Source: Klenkia brasiliensis (lineage in GTDB: Bacteria > Actinomycetota > Actinomycetes > Mycobacteriales > Geodermatophilaceae). From it: DNA of 64,000 bases. A program made the translations under genes and the position numbers. The notes under the pieces are model-generated. The model was not told the DNA's origin. It ran no database searches and saw only the letters and a list, made by a program, of their open reading frames with translations. Every line of letters starts with the position of its first letter. The stretch's first letter is position 1. The stretch is taken from NCBI RefSeq assembly GCF_900100695.1, contig NZ_FNCF01000003.1, positions 248,001-312,000 of the forward strand, in the 5' to 3' direction. Positions 1-8,756 of this stretch are shown in pieces.

Positions 1-1
1 C

Positions 2-457
2 CTGGCCCGCTGCGTCGAGCTGGCCGAGCAGGCACTGGACGCCGGGGACGAGCCGTTCGGCTCGGTCCTGGTGGCCGCCGACGGCACCGTGCTCGCCGAG
101 GACCGCAACCGGGTCGCCGGCGGCGACGCCACCCGGCACCCGGAGTTCGAGCTGGCCCGGTGGGCCGCCGAGCACGTGCCCGCCGACCAGCGCCCCGCTG
201 CCACGGTCTACACCTCCGGCGAGCACTGCCCGATGTGCTCGGCCGCGCACGCCTGGGTCGGCCTCGGCCGGATCGTCTACGCCAGCTCCTCCGCGCAGCT
301 CGCGCAGTGGCTCCAGGAGCTCGGCGTCGCCCCGGGCCCGGTGGCCACCCTGCCGGTGCGGACGGTGGCACCGGGCATCCCGGTCGACGGCCCGGACGAG
401 GAGCTGTCCGCCCGGGTGCGGGAGCTGCACGTCCGGCTGCACCGCAGCCGCGGCTGA
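2..457 (+). CDS. Nucleoside/cytidine-type deaminase, 5' truncated by window edge
   Basis: The open frame runs in from the left edge, so the true start is outside the window. The visible 151 residues carry the zinc deaminase signature: an HPE motif (the proton-shuttling Glu and a zinc His) near residue 47 and CPMC (two zinc Cys) near residue 81. This matches the cytidine/deoxycytidylate deaminase fold used by guanine deaminases, tRNA adenosine deaminases and small nucleoside deaminases. The SGEHCPMC context resembles stand-alone nucleoside deaminases more than TadA. Such enzymes hydrolytically remove an amino group from a base or nucleoside in the cytoplasm. The substrate cannot be told from sequence. 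Confidence 0.8.
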   Translation: MARCVELAEQALDAGDEPFGSVLVAADGTVLAEDRNRVAGGDATRHPEFELARWAAEHVPADQRPAATVYTSGEHCPMCSAAHAWVGLGRIVYASSSAQLAQWLQELGVAPGPVATLPVRTVAPGIPVDGPDEELSARVRELHVRLHRSRG

Positions 458-498
458 GCCACTCGACGGCGGGCCGCCCGTGCCGTTGACTGCGCGGC

Positions 499-2244
499 GT
501 GGGCACCCGGGAGGACGTCGCACGGCAGCGGTGGCGGGACCTGCTGCCGACCGCCTTCCTGCTGGCCGGTGACCAGGCCTCGGCGCGGGAGCTGACGACC
601 CGCACCCTGGCCGACCGGCGCGCGCGGGCCGAGCACGACGCCCTGGTCGACCTGCTGGTGCTCCGCCACCGGCGGCGCCGGTGGTCCGGGCGGGCGAGCC
701 TGCGCGGCGAGACGGCCGGGCCCTGGTGGGCGTCCGGCGCCGACCTCGCCGACGCCGCCGACCTGGCCGACCGGCTGGACGCCCTGGACCCCGACGCCCG
801 CGCCGCGGTGGTCCTGCGCTGGTACGAGGACCGCTCTCCCGCCCGCGTCGCCGAGCTGCTCCCCGGCACCGACCCGGACGCGCTCGCCGCGCAGCTGCCC
901 GGGGACCTGCCCCGCCGGCTCGACGTGCTGGCGGGTCTCTGCGGGGCCGGCTCCTGGGACGACGACCAGGTCGCCGACGCGGTGCGGTCCGTGGCCGGCC
1001 GCCGGACCCGCCGGGCGGGGCTGGCGGTCGCCGCGGCGGCGGCCCTCGTCGCCGGGGCCGTCCTGGCGCCCGGGCCCGCACCCCGGGGCACCGGGCCGAC
1101 GGCGTCCCCGACCCGCGCCGCTCCCCCGGCCGGCGGCGTGGCCGCCGTGGCACCCCGCGGTGCGCTGGTCACCGACGCCGAGCTCGTCGCGGGCCTGCAG
1201 CGGCGTCTGGGGGCCGCCGACCTCCCGGGTGCGGACTACCTGCCGCTGTTCGTCGACGACGTCGAGGGCGTCCGCGTCGCGCTCATGGCGCCCACGTCGC
1301 CCAGCGGCCTGCTCGCCTGGCTGACCGGCCCGGCCGGGGCCGACCCCGCCGACCTCGACGTCGTCGGCAACGGGGACCGGCCGAGCGCCCCGGCCGTCGC
1401 CGTGGTGGTCCCCGGCGAGGGCGCGCGGCCGGCCCGCGTCGTCGTCCTCGCCGAGGCCGGGGCCGGGGTGACGATCTCCGCGGGGGTCGTGGTCGACCCG
1501 GCCACCGGCGCGGTGCGACCCGCCGTCCTCGACGTCCCGGCGCCCGACGGCGTCGCCGCCGTCACCCTGGACCGGCCCGACGGGTACGCGGTGCGCGTCG
1601 TCGTCACCCCGCTCGGCGCGGCCACCCGGGACGTCGTGCCCGCCACGCCGGGCCTCCTGTTCTTCCCGGTCGGCCCCGGACCGGACCTGCCCAGCCGGTC
1701 GGGCCTGCCGGTGGCGACCGCCGGGGCGGCCGGGGCCACGCTGTCGGTCATCACCGCGGCGACCGGCTGGGCCGAGGACGACCTCGACGTCCGGGTCCTC
1801 GGGTCCGGTCTGCTCCCGGCCCCGGACGGGTCCACCTACGAGGTGGTCTCCGTCGGCGCCGTCCTGCCCTCCGGCGCCGTCGTGACGGCCACCGGGGTGC
1901 ACCGCTCGGTCACCGTGGCCGACGGGACGACGACGACCTGGAGCTCGTGCGGGGGCAGCGCCTACCCGGCCGGGACCGACCTCGAGGAGCTCGTCGTCGC
2001 CGCGACCTGCTCGGTGCGCAGCGACCTGGCCTCCGGCGCCGAGCGCACCACCGTGGTCTTCGCCCCGCGCGACGAGGACGTCGTCCTCGACACGGGGGCG
2101 GGCGACCCGCCGGTCACCGCCGAGCTCGTCGACGGCTTCGGCTGGACGGCCGAGCTCCGCAGCCAGGACTTCCGCACGGCGACCACGCCGGACGGCGCCG
2201 TCGCACCGGTGGCCGGCCCGACGAACGACGCCCTGCGCTACTGA
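499..2244 (+). CDS. Sigma-factor-like N-terminus fused to a membrane-anchored exported domain, function unknown
   Basis: A GTG-start protein of 581 residues. Residues about 1-150 look like a degenerate sigma-70 family (SigE-like) region 2/4, with the phrase LDALDPDARAAVVLRWYED resembling the start of sigma region 4, but the recognition helix is poor. An Arg-rich patch (RRTRR) precedes one hydrophobic segment at about 172-190. The remaining ~390 residues, rich in Ala, Val, Asp and Thr and holding a few Cys, would lie outside the membrane. The topology recalls an anti-sigma or sensor protein more than a working sigma factor. No RBS is obvious. It is convergent with the cold-shock gene. Function is not recognised; the sigma-like reading is my inference. 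Confidence 0.7.
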   Translation: MGTREDVARQRWRDLLPTAFLLAGDQASARELTTRTLADRRARAEHDALVDLLVLRHRRRRWSGRASLRGETAGPWWASGADLADAADLADRLDALDPDARAAVVLRWYEDRSPARVAELLPGTDPDALAAQLPGDLPRRLDVLAGLCGAGSWDDDQVADAVRSVAGRRTRRAGLAVAAAAALVAGAVLAPGPAPRGTGPTASPTRAAPPAGGVAAVAPRGALVTDAELVAGLQRRLGAADLPGADYLPLFVDDVEGVRVALMAPTSPSGLLAWLTGPAGADPADLDVVGNGDRPSAPAVAVVVPGEGARPARVVVLAEAGAGVTISAGVVVDPATGAVRPAVLDVPAPDGVAAVTLDRPDGYAVRVVVTPLGAATRDVVPATPGLLFFPVGPGPDLPSRSGLPVATAGAAGATLSVITAATGWAEDDLDVRVLGSGLLPAPDGSTYEVVSVGAVLPSGAVVTATGVHRSVTVADGTTTTWSSCGGSAYPAGTDLEELVVAATCSVRSDLASGAERTTVVFAPRDEDVVLDTGAGDPPVTAELVDGFGWTAELRSQDFRTATTPDGAVAPVAGPTNDALRY

Positions 2245-2248
2245 CCGG

Positions 2249-2264
2249 CCCCGGCCGGCCGGGG
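2249..2264. terminator. Small self-complementary GC palindrome between convergent genes
   Basis: CCCCGGCCGGCCGGGG is self-complementary and lies between two convergent stop codons. It has no loop of its own and no T-run, so it is only a weak terminator candidate. Confidence 0.3.
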
Positions 2265-2266
2265 GG

Positions 2267-3652
2267 TCAGATCGGCTCGACCTGGTCGGCCTGCGGGCCG
2301 CGGTCGCCCTGGCTGGTGGTGAACTGCACCCGCTGTCCCTCGTCGAGCTCCCGGTAGCCGCCGCGGTCGGGGATGGCCGAGAAGTGCACGAAGACGTCGG
2401 CGCTGCCGTCGTCGGGGGCGATGAAGCCGAAGCCCTTGCCCGCGTTGAACCACTTGACGGTGCCCTCCTGGCCGCCCTGGAGCGGCGGCGGCACGTCGCG
2501 CGGGCCGGCCTGGCGGCGCGGCCGGTCGGCACCGCGGTCGGAGCCGCGGGCGGGGTCGCGCCGGGCCTCGCGGCGGGCGGGGTCGCGCCGCGGCGGCGGG
2601 CCGGCCTGGCCCAGCGGCCGGACGACGTCGGCCTGCGGCCCGCGCTCGCCCTGGCTGGCGGCGAACTCCACCCGCTGGCCCTCGGCGAGGTCGCCGTAGC
2701 CGCCGTCGTCCTCGATCACCGAGTAGTGCACGAAGACGTCGCGCGAGCCGTCGTCGGGCTCGACGAAGCCGAAGCCCTTGTCGGCGTTGAAGAACCGCAC
2801 GGTCCCCTGCTGCAGGCCCGACCCGGACTGCCCGCCGCCGTACCCGCCGCCGTACCCGCCCCCGCCGGACAGCGGCTGCACGTGGGTGGCCTGCATGCCG
2901 CGGTCGCCCTGGGCGGCCTCGAACTCCACCCGCTGGCCCTCCTCGAGGGAGCGGTAGCCGCCGTCGTCGACGATCGCGGAGAAGTGCACGAACACGTCGT
3001 CGCCGCCGTCGTCGGGCGAGATGAACCCGAAGCCCTTCTCGCCGTTGAAGAAGCGCACGGTGCCCTGCGGCAGCCCCGACCCGGCGTCGGACCAGCCCCC
3101 GTCGTCGTAGCCGCCGTGCCCGCCGTGCCCCCCGCCCGCGGAGCCGAGCGGCTGCACGTGGGTGGCCTGCATCCCGCGGTCGCCCCGGGCCGCCTCGAAC
3201 AGCACGCGCTGGCCCTCCTCGAGGGAGCGGTAGCCGCCGTCGTCGACGATCGCGGAGAAGTGCACGAACACGTCGTCGCCGCCGTCGTCGGGCGAGATGA
3301 ACCCGAAGCCCTTCTCGGCGTTGAAGAAGCGCACGGTGCCCTCGGCGCCGCCCCCGGAGCTGCGCGGGGCACGGGCCGGCTCGCGCCGCGGCGCGTCGCG
3401 GCGCGGCTCGCGGGAGGCGGACCGGTCGACCTGCACGGGCGGGCCGCCCAGCGGGGTCACCCGGTCGGCCTGCAGACCGCGCTGGCCGGGGCTGGCCTCG
3501 TACTCGACCCGCGCGCCCTCGTCGAGGCTGCGGAACCCGCCGCGGTCCTCGATGGCCGAGAAGTGCACGAAGACGTCCTCACCGCCGTCGTCGGGCCCGA
3601 TGAACCCGAACCCCTTCTCGGCGTTGAACCACTTCACGAACCCCTGCGGCAT
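2267..3652 (-). CDS. Protein of five tandem cold-shock domains
   Basis: The 461-residue product contains five complete cold-shock domains at about 1-69, 104-169, 196-261, 283-348 and 397-461. Each keeps the RNP1-like KGFGFI and the RNP2-like DVFVHFSAI (HYSVI in the fourth), so all five could bind single-stranded nucleic acid. Linkers are Arg/Pro/Asp rich or Gly/Tyr/His rich and probably disordered. Ordinary bacterial Csp proteins have one domain of ~67 residues. Start chosen at ATG 3652 because AGGAG lies just upstream and the first domain begins right there. Likely an RNA chaperone acting on mRNA structure. Domains 2 and 3 are nearly identical at DNA level. Confidence 0.9.
   Translation of the reverse strand: MPQGFVKWFNAEKGFGFIGPDDGGEDVFVHFSAIEDRGGFRSLDEGARVEYEASPGQRGLQADRVTPLGGPPVQVDRSASREPRRDAPRREPARAPRSSGGGAEGTVRFFNAEKGFGFISPDDGGDDVFVHFSAIVDDGGYRSLEEGQRVLFEAARGDRGMQATHVQPLGSAGGGHGGHGGYDDGGWSDAGSGLPQGTVRFFNGEKGFGFISPDDGGDDVFVHFSAIVDDGGYRSLEEGQRVEFEAAQGDRGMQATHVQPLSGGGGYGGGYGGGQSGSGLQQGTVRFFNADKGFGFVEPDDGSRDVFVHYSVIEDDGGYGDLAEGQRVEFAASQGERGPQADVVRPLGQAGPPPRRDPARREARRDPARGSDRGADRPRRQAGPRDVPPPLQGGQEGTVKWFNAGKGFGFIAPDDGSADVFVHFSAIPDRGGYRELDEGQRVQFTTSQGDRGPQADQVEPI
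2931..3317. repeat. 276-nt tandem duplication inside the cold-shock gene
   Basis: Bases 2931-3041 and 3207-3317 are identical over 111 nt, at an offset of 276 nt (92 codons). Similarity extends on both sides. The unit is one cold-shock domain plus its linker. The DNA identity exceeds what selection on protein would require, indicating recent duplication or gene conversion. Confidence 0.85.
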
Positions 3653-3719
3653 GCCCTGCTCCTGCTTCCTGCTGCTCGGTGGCACCGGTGTGCCGTGTCC
3701 AGCGTCCCACTTGCCGTGC

Positions 3720-4784
3720 TCAGTCCTCCGGAGGGTGCACCGGTCGGGGCGCGAGCACCAGGCACAGCGCCCCGACGGCGGCGAGGAGGTAGAGGCTGGC
3801 CAGCCGGTAGACCACGACCGCGGGCACCGCCTGCGCGGCCGGCAGGCCGGCCGCGACCAGCGCGGAGGCCACCGCGGCCTCGACGACGCCGATCCCGCCG
3901 GGGGTGAGCCGGGTGGAGGAGACCAGCGCGCCGGCGGCGAAGGCCAGCACCGTGCCGCGCAGCGAGAGGTCGGCGCCGACGGCGTGCACGGCGAACCACA
4001 GGCACAGGGCGTCCAGCAGCCAGTTGGCCACCGCCAGCAGACCGGCCAGGGCCGCGTTGCGGACGCCGGGGCGGATGGCACCCAGCGAGGTCAGCGCGTC
4101 GTCGACCGCCGGGCCGACGACGGCCGGCCGGAGCACCGTGAACCAGCGGGACAGGGGTGCGAGGACCGCGGCCAGCAGCTTGACGACGAGGTCCTTGGCC
4201 TCGGGGCTGCGGGTGACCGCGAGCAGGGTCAGCACCGGGACGACGGCGGCCACCGACGCGACCGAGGCCACCGCCGCGCCGAACGGGCTGCCGGTGGCCG
4301 ACGCGCTCACCGCGACCACCGCGGCCAGCGCCACCGTCGAGCACACCCCCGACACCGCCAGCACCCAGCTGACCAGCGCGGCGCTGTTGCCCAGGTCGCG
4401 CATGCGCCGGAAGGCGTAGGCCACGCTGGCCGCCGACCCCGCCAGCGGCAGGCCCACGGAGATGGCGTTGCCGCCGTAGACGGTCGCGGTGAGGCTGCCG
4501 GTCGGGGCCGTGCCGCCGCCGGCCCGCAGCAGGATCTGCTGCTGCCACACCAGGCACTGCATCGACAGCAGCTGGACGGCGACCGCGGCCACCGCCCACC
4601 GCACGTCGGTGCCCGACAGGGTGCGGAACCAGCCCACCACGGACTGCCAGAACACCGCCAGCAGCACCGCGGTGCCCACCGCGAGGACCCCGCCCAGGGC
4701 CGGACGCCACCACCGCGCGACCGGACCGCGGGCGTCCGCGGTGTCGTGGCCGCCCGGGTGCTCCGGGTCCCGGCCGCTGCTCAT
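3720..4784 (-). CDS. Lysylphosphatidylglycerol synthase transmembrane-type (UPF0104) membrane protein
   Basis: A 354-residue polytopic protein with roughly eight hydrophobic segments. The motif [11 protein letters not shown] near residue 295 and the [16 protein letters not shown] stretch near residue 115 are typical of the LPG_synthase_TM / UPF0104 (AglD-like) family, the flippase-like half of MprF. No cytoplasmic aminoacyl-transferase domain is present, so it is a stand-alone membrane module, possibly for lipid or lipid-linked sugar movement. Start set at ATG 4784 rather than an in-frame upstream ATG, because the upstream extension is Arg/Gly-rich and looks non-coding. It precedes the cold-shock gene on the same strand by 67 nt. 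Confidence 0.8.
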   Translation of the reverse strand: MSSGRDPEHPGGHDTADARGPVARWWRPALGGVLAVGTAVLLAVFWQSVVGWFRTLSGTDVRWAVAAVAVQLLSMQCLVWQQQILLRAGGGTAPTGSLTATVYGGNAISVGLPLAGSAASVAYAFRRMRDLGNSAALVSWVLAVSGVCSTVALAAVVAVSASATGSPFGAAVASVASVAAVVPVLTLLAVTRSPEAKDLVVKLLAAVLAPLSRWFTVLRPAVVGPAVDDALTSLGAIRPGVRNAALAGLLAVANWLLDALCLWFAVHAVGADLSLRGTVLAFAAGALVSSTRLTPGGIGVVEAAVASALVAAGLPAAQAVPAVVVYRLASLYLLAAVGALCLVLAPRPVHPPED

Positions 4785-4940
4785 CGCGTGCACGGTAGCG
4801 ACCCGCGCCCCCCTGCCGACCGACCCGCGGCCCCCGGGGTGCCCCGTCCGGGTGAGGCGGCACCGGTCCGACCCCAGGTCTTCACCCTGCGCACACCCGT
4901 CTCCGCCCTGCCGCACACCCCGGTGGGCAGATGATCACCC

Positions 4941-5198
4941 GTGACCGTGCTGCTGGCACCCGTCGGGACCCCCGCCCCGCCCCGGGTCGTCCCCGTCCCG
5001 CCCCGTCCCGCGGTCCCCCCGCCGGCGCGGCGGGTGCCCTGGGCCGACGTCCGGTGGGCGGTGCTGGCCACCGTGCTCGGCCCGGTGGCCGGCCGGCACC
5101 CCGACGTGGCGATCGCGCTGGTCGGCGCCGTGGACGAGGCCGTGGCCGCCGGCCGCGCGCAGTGGCGGCGCCGCACGGTGCCGCCCACCCGCCGCTGA
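4941..5198 (+). CDS. Small hypothetical protein
   Basis: An 85-residue GTG-start ORF. It has a Pro-rich N-terminus followed by an amphipathic/hydrophobic stretch (VRWAVLATVLGPVAG) and a basic end (QWRRR). No RBS is visible, and the start could be leaderless. It lies 36 nt ahead of RNase J and is divergent from the UPF0104 gene. Codon positions fit the local GC3 bias. Not recognised. Confidence 0.4.
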   Translation: MTVLLAPVGTPAPPRVVPVPPRPAVPPPARRVPWADVRWAVLATVLGPVAGRHPDVAIALVGAVDEAVAAGRAQWRRRTVPPTRR

Positions 5199-5234
5199 CC
5201 GGTCCTGTCGGTGGGTGGCCGTAGCGTGGCACCC

Positions 5235-6920
5235 ATGAGCCGCACGCACCCCGAGCTGAAGACCCCACCGCCCCTCCCGGAGGGGGGCCTGCGGATCGTG
5301 GCGCTCGGCGGGCTCGGCGAGATCGGCCGCAACATGACGGTGTTCGAGCACGAGGGCAAGCTGCTGGTGGTCGACTGCGGGGTGCTCTTCCCCGAGGAGC
5401 ACCAGCCCGGCGTCGACGTCATCCTCCCCGACTTCACCTCCATCCGGGACCGCCTCGACGACGTCGTGGCCATCGTGCTCACCCACGGCCACGAGGACCA
5501 CATCGGCGGGGTGCCCTACCTGCTGCGCGAGCGCCGCGACATCCCGCTGGTCGGCTCGAGGCTCACCCTGGCCTTCATCTCGGCCAAGCTGGAGGAGCAC
5601 CGGATCAAGCCGGTGCTCCGCGAGGTCACCGAGGGCGAGACGGTGCCCTTCGGCCCCTTCGAGACCGAGTTCCTCGCGGTCAACCACTCCATCCCCGACG
5701 CGCTGGCCGTGGCCATCCGCACGAAGGCCGGCCTGGTGCTGCACACCGGCGACTTCAAGATGGACCAGTTCCCCCTCGACCGGCGGATCACCGACCTGCG
5801 CGGCTTCGCCCGGCTCGGCGAGGAGGGCGTCGACCTCTTCCTCACCGACTCCACCAACGCCGAGGTGCCCGGCTTCACCCTCAGCGAGGGCGACCTGGTG
5901 CCGGCCATCGAGACGGTGTTCCGCACCGCCCCGAAGCGGGTCATCGTGTCCAGCTTCGCCAGCCACGTGCACCGCATCCAGCAGGTGCTCAACGCCGCGC
6001 ACGCCCACGGCCGCAAGGTCGCCTTCGTGGGCCGGTCGATGGTCCGCAACATGGGCATCGCCCGGGAGCTGGGCTACCTCGACGTGCCCCAGGGCCTGGT
6101 CGTCGACCTCAAGCAGATGGACAAGCTGCCCCCCGACCAGGTCTGCGTCATCTGCACCGGGTCCCAGGGCGAGCCGATGGCGGCGCTGTCCCGCATGGCC
6201 AACCGCGACCACGTCATCCGCATCTCCGAGGGCGACACCGTGCTGATGGCCAGCTCGCTCATCCCCGGCAACGAGAACGCGATCTACCGGATCATCAACG
6301 AGCTCACCCGGTGGGGCGCGAACGTGGTGCACAAGGGCAACGCCAAGGTGCACGTGTCCGGCCACGCCAGCGCCGGCGAGCTCGTGTACTGCTACAACGT
6401 CGTCAAGCCCCGCAACGTGATGCCGGTGCACGGCGAGTGGCGCCACCTCAAGGCCAACGGCGAGCTGGCGATCCGGACCGGCGTGCACCCGCGCGGGGTG
6501 GTGCTGGCCGAGGACGGCCAGGTCGTCGACCTGGTCGGCGGCAAGGTGCGGGTCACCGGCAAGGTCAGCGCCGGCAACGTCTACGTCGACGGCGCGACCG
6601 TGGGCGGGGCGACCGAGGCCTCGCTGAAGGACCGGCGCAACCTCGCCGAGGAGGGCGTCATCACGGTGGTGGCCATCGTCGACGCCGACACCGGCCTGCT
6701 GGCCGAGCCGCCGGACTTCCTGGCCCGCGGGTTCGTGCACGACGAGGGCACCTTCGACGGCGTGGTGCCGCTCATCGAGAAGGCGCTGGCCAAGGCCGCC
6801 GAGGAGGGCGTCGGCGGGGCGCTGCAGCTCGAGCAGCTGATCACCCGGGCGGTGGCCCAGTGGGCGCACCGCAACGGCCGGCGCAGCCCGATGATCATCC
6901 CGGTGGTCATCGACGCCTGA
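5235..6920 (+). CDS. rnj: Ribonuclease J
   Basis: 561 residues, the usual length. The metallo-beta-lactamase zinc motif HGHEDH is at 84-89, with the further metal ligands and the beta-CASP region (SFASHVHRIQQVL, near 240) following. The C-terminal KH-like RNase J domain is present. The enzyme performs 5'-to-3' exonuclease and endonuclease cleavage in mRNA decay and rRNA maturation in the cytoplasm. ATG 5235 is preferred to the in-frame upstream start because the conserved domain begins about 18 residues later. In many actinobacteria rnj follows dapA; here it does not. A hairpin follows the stop. Confidence 0.96.
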   Translation: MSRTHPELKTPPPLPEGGLRIVALGGLGEIGRNMTVFEHEGKLLVVDCGVLFPEEHQPGVDVILPDFTSIRDRLDDVVAIVLTHGHEDHIGGVPYLLRERRDIPLVGSRLTLAFISAKLEEHRIKPVLREVTEGETVPFGPFETEFLAVNHSIPDALAVAIRTKAGLVLHTGDFKMDQFPLDRRITDLRGFARLGEEGVDLFLTDSTNAEVPGFTLSEGDLVPAIETVFRTAPKRVIVSSFASHVHRIQQVLNAAHAHGRKVAFVGRSMVRNMGIARELGYLDVPQGLVVDLKQMDKLPPDQVCVICTGSQGEPMAALSRMANRDHVIRISEGDTVLMASSLIPGNENAIYRIINELTRWGANVVHKGNAKVHVSGHASAGELVYCYNVVKPRNVMPVHGEWRHLKANGELAIRTGVHPRGVVLAEDGQVVDLVGGKVRVTGKVSAGNVYVDGATVGGATEASLKDRRNLAEEGVITVVAIVDADTGLLAEPPDFLARGFVHDEGTFDGVVPLIEKALAKAAEEGVGGALQLEQLITRAVAQWAHRNGRRSPMIIPVVIDA

Positions 6921-6936
6921 CGACGTCCCGGGAGGG

Positions 6937-6988
6937 CCCCCTCGCCGGGGCCCACGGCGTGCCGAGCGCGTCGTGGGGGGCGAGGGGG
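6937..6988. terminator. Inverted repeat after RNase J
   Basis: CCCCCTCGCC (6937-6946) pairs perfectly with GGCGAGGGGG (6979-6988) across a 32-nt loop. It lies between convergent rnj and the next minus-strand gene. There is no strong T-tract, as is common in high-GC actinobacteria. Confidence 0.5.
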
Positions 6989-6995
6989 TCCTGCC

Positions 6996-7301
6996 TCAGG
7001 CGGCGCGGCCGAACCAGCCGGCGAGCAGGTCGTGCCGGACGGCGACCGGCAGCGCGCCCCAGCGGAGCACGGCGGCCCGCTCGGGTTGCTGGCTGGCGCG
7101 GGCCAGGCGGCCGAGCTCGCGGACGCGGTGGGCCGGGGGTGCCGTCGAGCCGCGGCCGCCGACGAGGCGGAGCGGGGCGATCGGCCCGGTCAGGGCCTGG
7201 CACAGGGAGTCGTACGCCGCCGTGATCGCGGCCTGGTGCGCGGGGTCGGACCACAGCGGGCACCGGCCCGACTGCCCGACGGAGGCTGCTGGAGCGCTCA
7301 T
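6996..7301 (-). CDS. Hypothetical protein, 101 aa
   Basis: Begins with ATG 7301 and ends just before the RNase J terminator. The product is Ala/Arg-rich with one Cys near the N-terminus (GRCPLW) and a second at about residue 33 (DSLCQAL), and ends in LLAGWFGRAA. No known domain is recognised. It is divergent from the ECF sigma operon, with which it shares a 160-bp intergenic region. Confidence 0.6.
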   Translation of the reverse strand: MSAPAASVGQSGRCPLWSDPAHQAAITAAYDSLCQALTGPIAPLRLVGGRGSTAPPAHRVRELGRLARASQQPERAAVLRWGALPVAVRHDLLAGWFGRAA

Positions 7302-7401
7302 GCCCCGGGTATCGGCAGTGCACGTCCGGATCGTGACCCAGCCGTGACCGCGGTCGGGTACAGCGGTGCACGACCGGGCAGCGCGCGACCTGCCCGCTGC
7401 G

Positions 7402-7429
7402 GTGAACGTCCGCGGCGCGGGCGCCGTAC
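7402..7429 (+). promoter_or_regulatory. ECF-type promoter of the sigma/anti-sigma operon
   Basis: GTGAAC (7402-7407), a 17-nt spacer, then CGTAC (7425-7429), 33 nt before the sigma ATG. The same boxes with the same spacer occur before the CHRD gene (8690-8717). TGAAC/CGT boxes are typical of ECF sigma promoters (for example mycobacterial SigL), so autoregulation is inferred. Confidence 0.65.
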
Positions 7430-7462
7430 CCCTCCCCGACACGGCGACGGAGGGGGGCGGCG

Positions 7463-8026
7463 ATGACCGGAGGGCGCGGGCGGCTGGCCGCCCGTGGGCG
7501 GCGCGCCACCGACCCCGCCGAGGCCTTCGACGCCCGGGCCGCCTACGCCGCCCACGGCGCCGAGCTGTACCGGTTCGCGCTGCGGCAGCTCGGCGACGAC
7601 GGCGCGGCGCAGGACGTCGTGCAGGAGGTCTTCCTGCGGGCCTGGCGGGCCGCGGACTCCTTCGACCCCCAGCTGGCGGGCCTGCGCACCTGGCTGTTCT
7701 CGATCGCCCGCAACGTGGTCGTCGACGAGGCCCGGCGCTTCGCCGTGCGGCCCTGGCAGCGCGCGCTGACCGACGACGCCGGCACCGACGTGCCGGTCGA
7801 CGCAGGCCTGGACGAGCGGGTGGTCGACGCCTGGGTCGTCGAGGAGGCGCTGGGCCGGCTCGGTGCCGACCACCGCACCGCGATCGTCGCGACCCACCTG
7901 CGGGGCAGGCCGTACGGCGAGGTGGCCGCCGAGCTGGGCATCCCGGTGGGCACACTGCGCAGCCGGGTCTTCTACGGGCTCAAGGCGCTGCGCCTGGCAC
8001 TGGACGAGATGGGGGTCGAGCCGTGA
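7463..8026 (+). CDS. ECF-subfamily RNA polymerase sigma factor
   Basis: 187 residues with region 2 at about 30-95 (DVVQEVFLRAWRAADSF, then LRTWLFSIARN) and region 4 at about 130-180 (ALGRLGADHRTAIVATHLRG, then the helix-turn-helix PYGEVAAELGIPVGTLRSRV). It directs core polymerase to a small regulon. The stop overlaps the GTG of the anti-sigma gene by 4 nt, so the two are translationally coupled. RBS-like AGGGGGG precedes ATG 7463. Matching promoter motifs before this gene and the CHRD gene suggest that it drives both. The arrangement resembles SigK/SigL-type modules with a zinc-finger membrane anti-sigma. Confidence 0.93.
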   Translation: MTGGRGRLAARGRRATDPAEAFDARAAYAAHGAELYRFALRQLGDDGAAQDVVQEVFLRAWRAADSFDPQLAGLRTWLFSIARNVVVDEARRFAVRPWQRALTDDAGTDVPVDAGLDERVVDAWVVEEALGRLGADHRTAIVATHLRGRPYGEVAAELGIPVGTLRSRVFYGLKALRLALDEMGVEP

Positions 8027-8688
8027 GCACCCACCGCGAGCTCCGCGAGCAGCTGGGCGGCTACGCCCTGGGCCACGGGACGCCCGCCGAGCGCGCCGCG
8101 GTCCGCGCCCACCTGGACGGGTGCGCCGGGTGCCGGGCCGAGCTCGCCGGCATCGCCCCGCTGCGCGACCGGCTGGCCCTCGTCGACCCCGACCGGCTCG
8201 ACGACGTGCCCGCACCGCCGGCCGGGCTCGGTGACCGGGTGCTGGCCGGGGTCGCCGCGGAGCAGGCCGCCGCGCGGACCGACGCGGTCCCCCTGCGGCG
8301 GCGCCGGTGGGTGCCGGCCGCCGCGGCCGCCGGTATCGCCGCGGCCGCGTTCGGGGTCGGCTGGCTGGTCCGCCCGGTGCCCGAGCCGCCGCCGCTGGAG
8401 CCGGTGGCCGTGCAGGTCGCCGTCCCGGCGGTGCAGGCCACCGCCGACGTCGTCCCGCACACCTGGGGCATGGAGGTGCAGCTGCACGGGGCCGGGTTCA
8501 CCCCCGGTGAGGTCTACCGGGCCCAGGTCACCGAGGACGACGGCCGCGTGGTACCCGCCGGGGAGTTCCTCGGCACCGGCGACACCGAGATGGTGTGCAA
8601 CCTCAACAGCTCGGTGCTGCGGCAGGACGCGGCGTCCTTCGCGGTGCTCGACAGCTCCGGCGCGGTGGTGCTGACCTCCTCGCTGTGA
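8023..8688 (+). CDS. Membrane-anchored zinc-finger anti-sigma factor
   Basis: 221 residues from GTG 8023, overlapping the sigma stop. The N-terminal domain has the anti-sigma zinc motif H-x3-C-x2-C (HLDGCAGC, residues about 28-35), which clamps the sigma factor. One transmembrane segment (about 95-118, Ala-rich) is preceded by RRRR. The exterior C-terminal domain of ~100 residues resembles the RskA-type anti-sigma-K domain (HTWGMEVQLHGAGF). It would hold the sigma factor inactive at the membrane until an extracytoplasmic signal, probably via proteolysis. Confidence 0.88.
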   Translation: MSTHRELREQLGGYALGHGTPAERAAVRAHLDGCAGCRAELAGIAPLRDRLALVDPDRLDDVPAPPAGLGDRVLAGVAAEQAAARTDAVPLRRRRWVPAAAAAGIAAAAFGVGWLVRPVPEPPPLEPVAVQVAVPAVQATADVVPHTWGMEVQLHGAGFTPGEVYRAQVTEDDGRVVPAGEFLGTGDTEMVCNLNSSVLRQDAASFAVLDSSGAVVLTSSL

Positions 8689-8689
8689 G

Positions 8690-8717
8690 GTGAACGCGGA
8701 CGGGTCGGGCGCCGTAC
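8690..8717 (+). promoter_or_regulatory. ECF-type promoter of the CHRD gene
   Basis: GTGAAC (8690-8695), 17-nt spacer, CGTAC (8713-8717), 39 nt before the ATG. The boxes and spacing are the same as those before the sigma operon, implying a shared sigma factor. Confidence 0.65.
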
Positions 8718-8756
8718 ACCCCGGGGACAGCGACCCCGAGCACTGGAGCCCCGACG

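Noticed and set aside
277-2532. Very long minus-strand frame opposite the sigma-like gene
   Set aside because: Arg/Gly/Pro-rich shadow of the plus-strand gene; no domain and typical of high-GC antisense frames.
2700-3330. Repeated units that might suggest CRISPR or a non-coding repeat
   Set aside because: The units are protein-coding cold-shock domains of 276 nt, with no short repeats and unique spacers.
2384-4934. Long plus-strand frames across the cold-shock and UPF0104 genes
   Set aside because: Antisense shadows; their repeats mirror the CSD repeats of the real gene.
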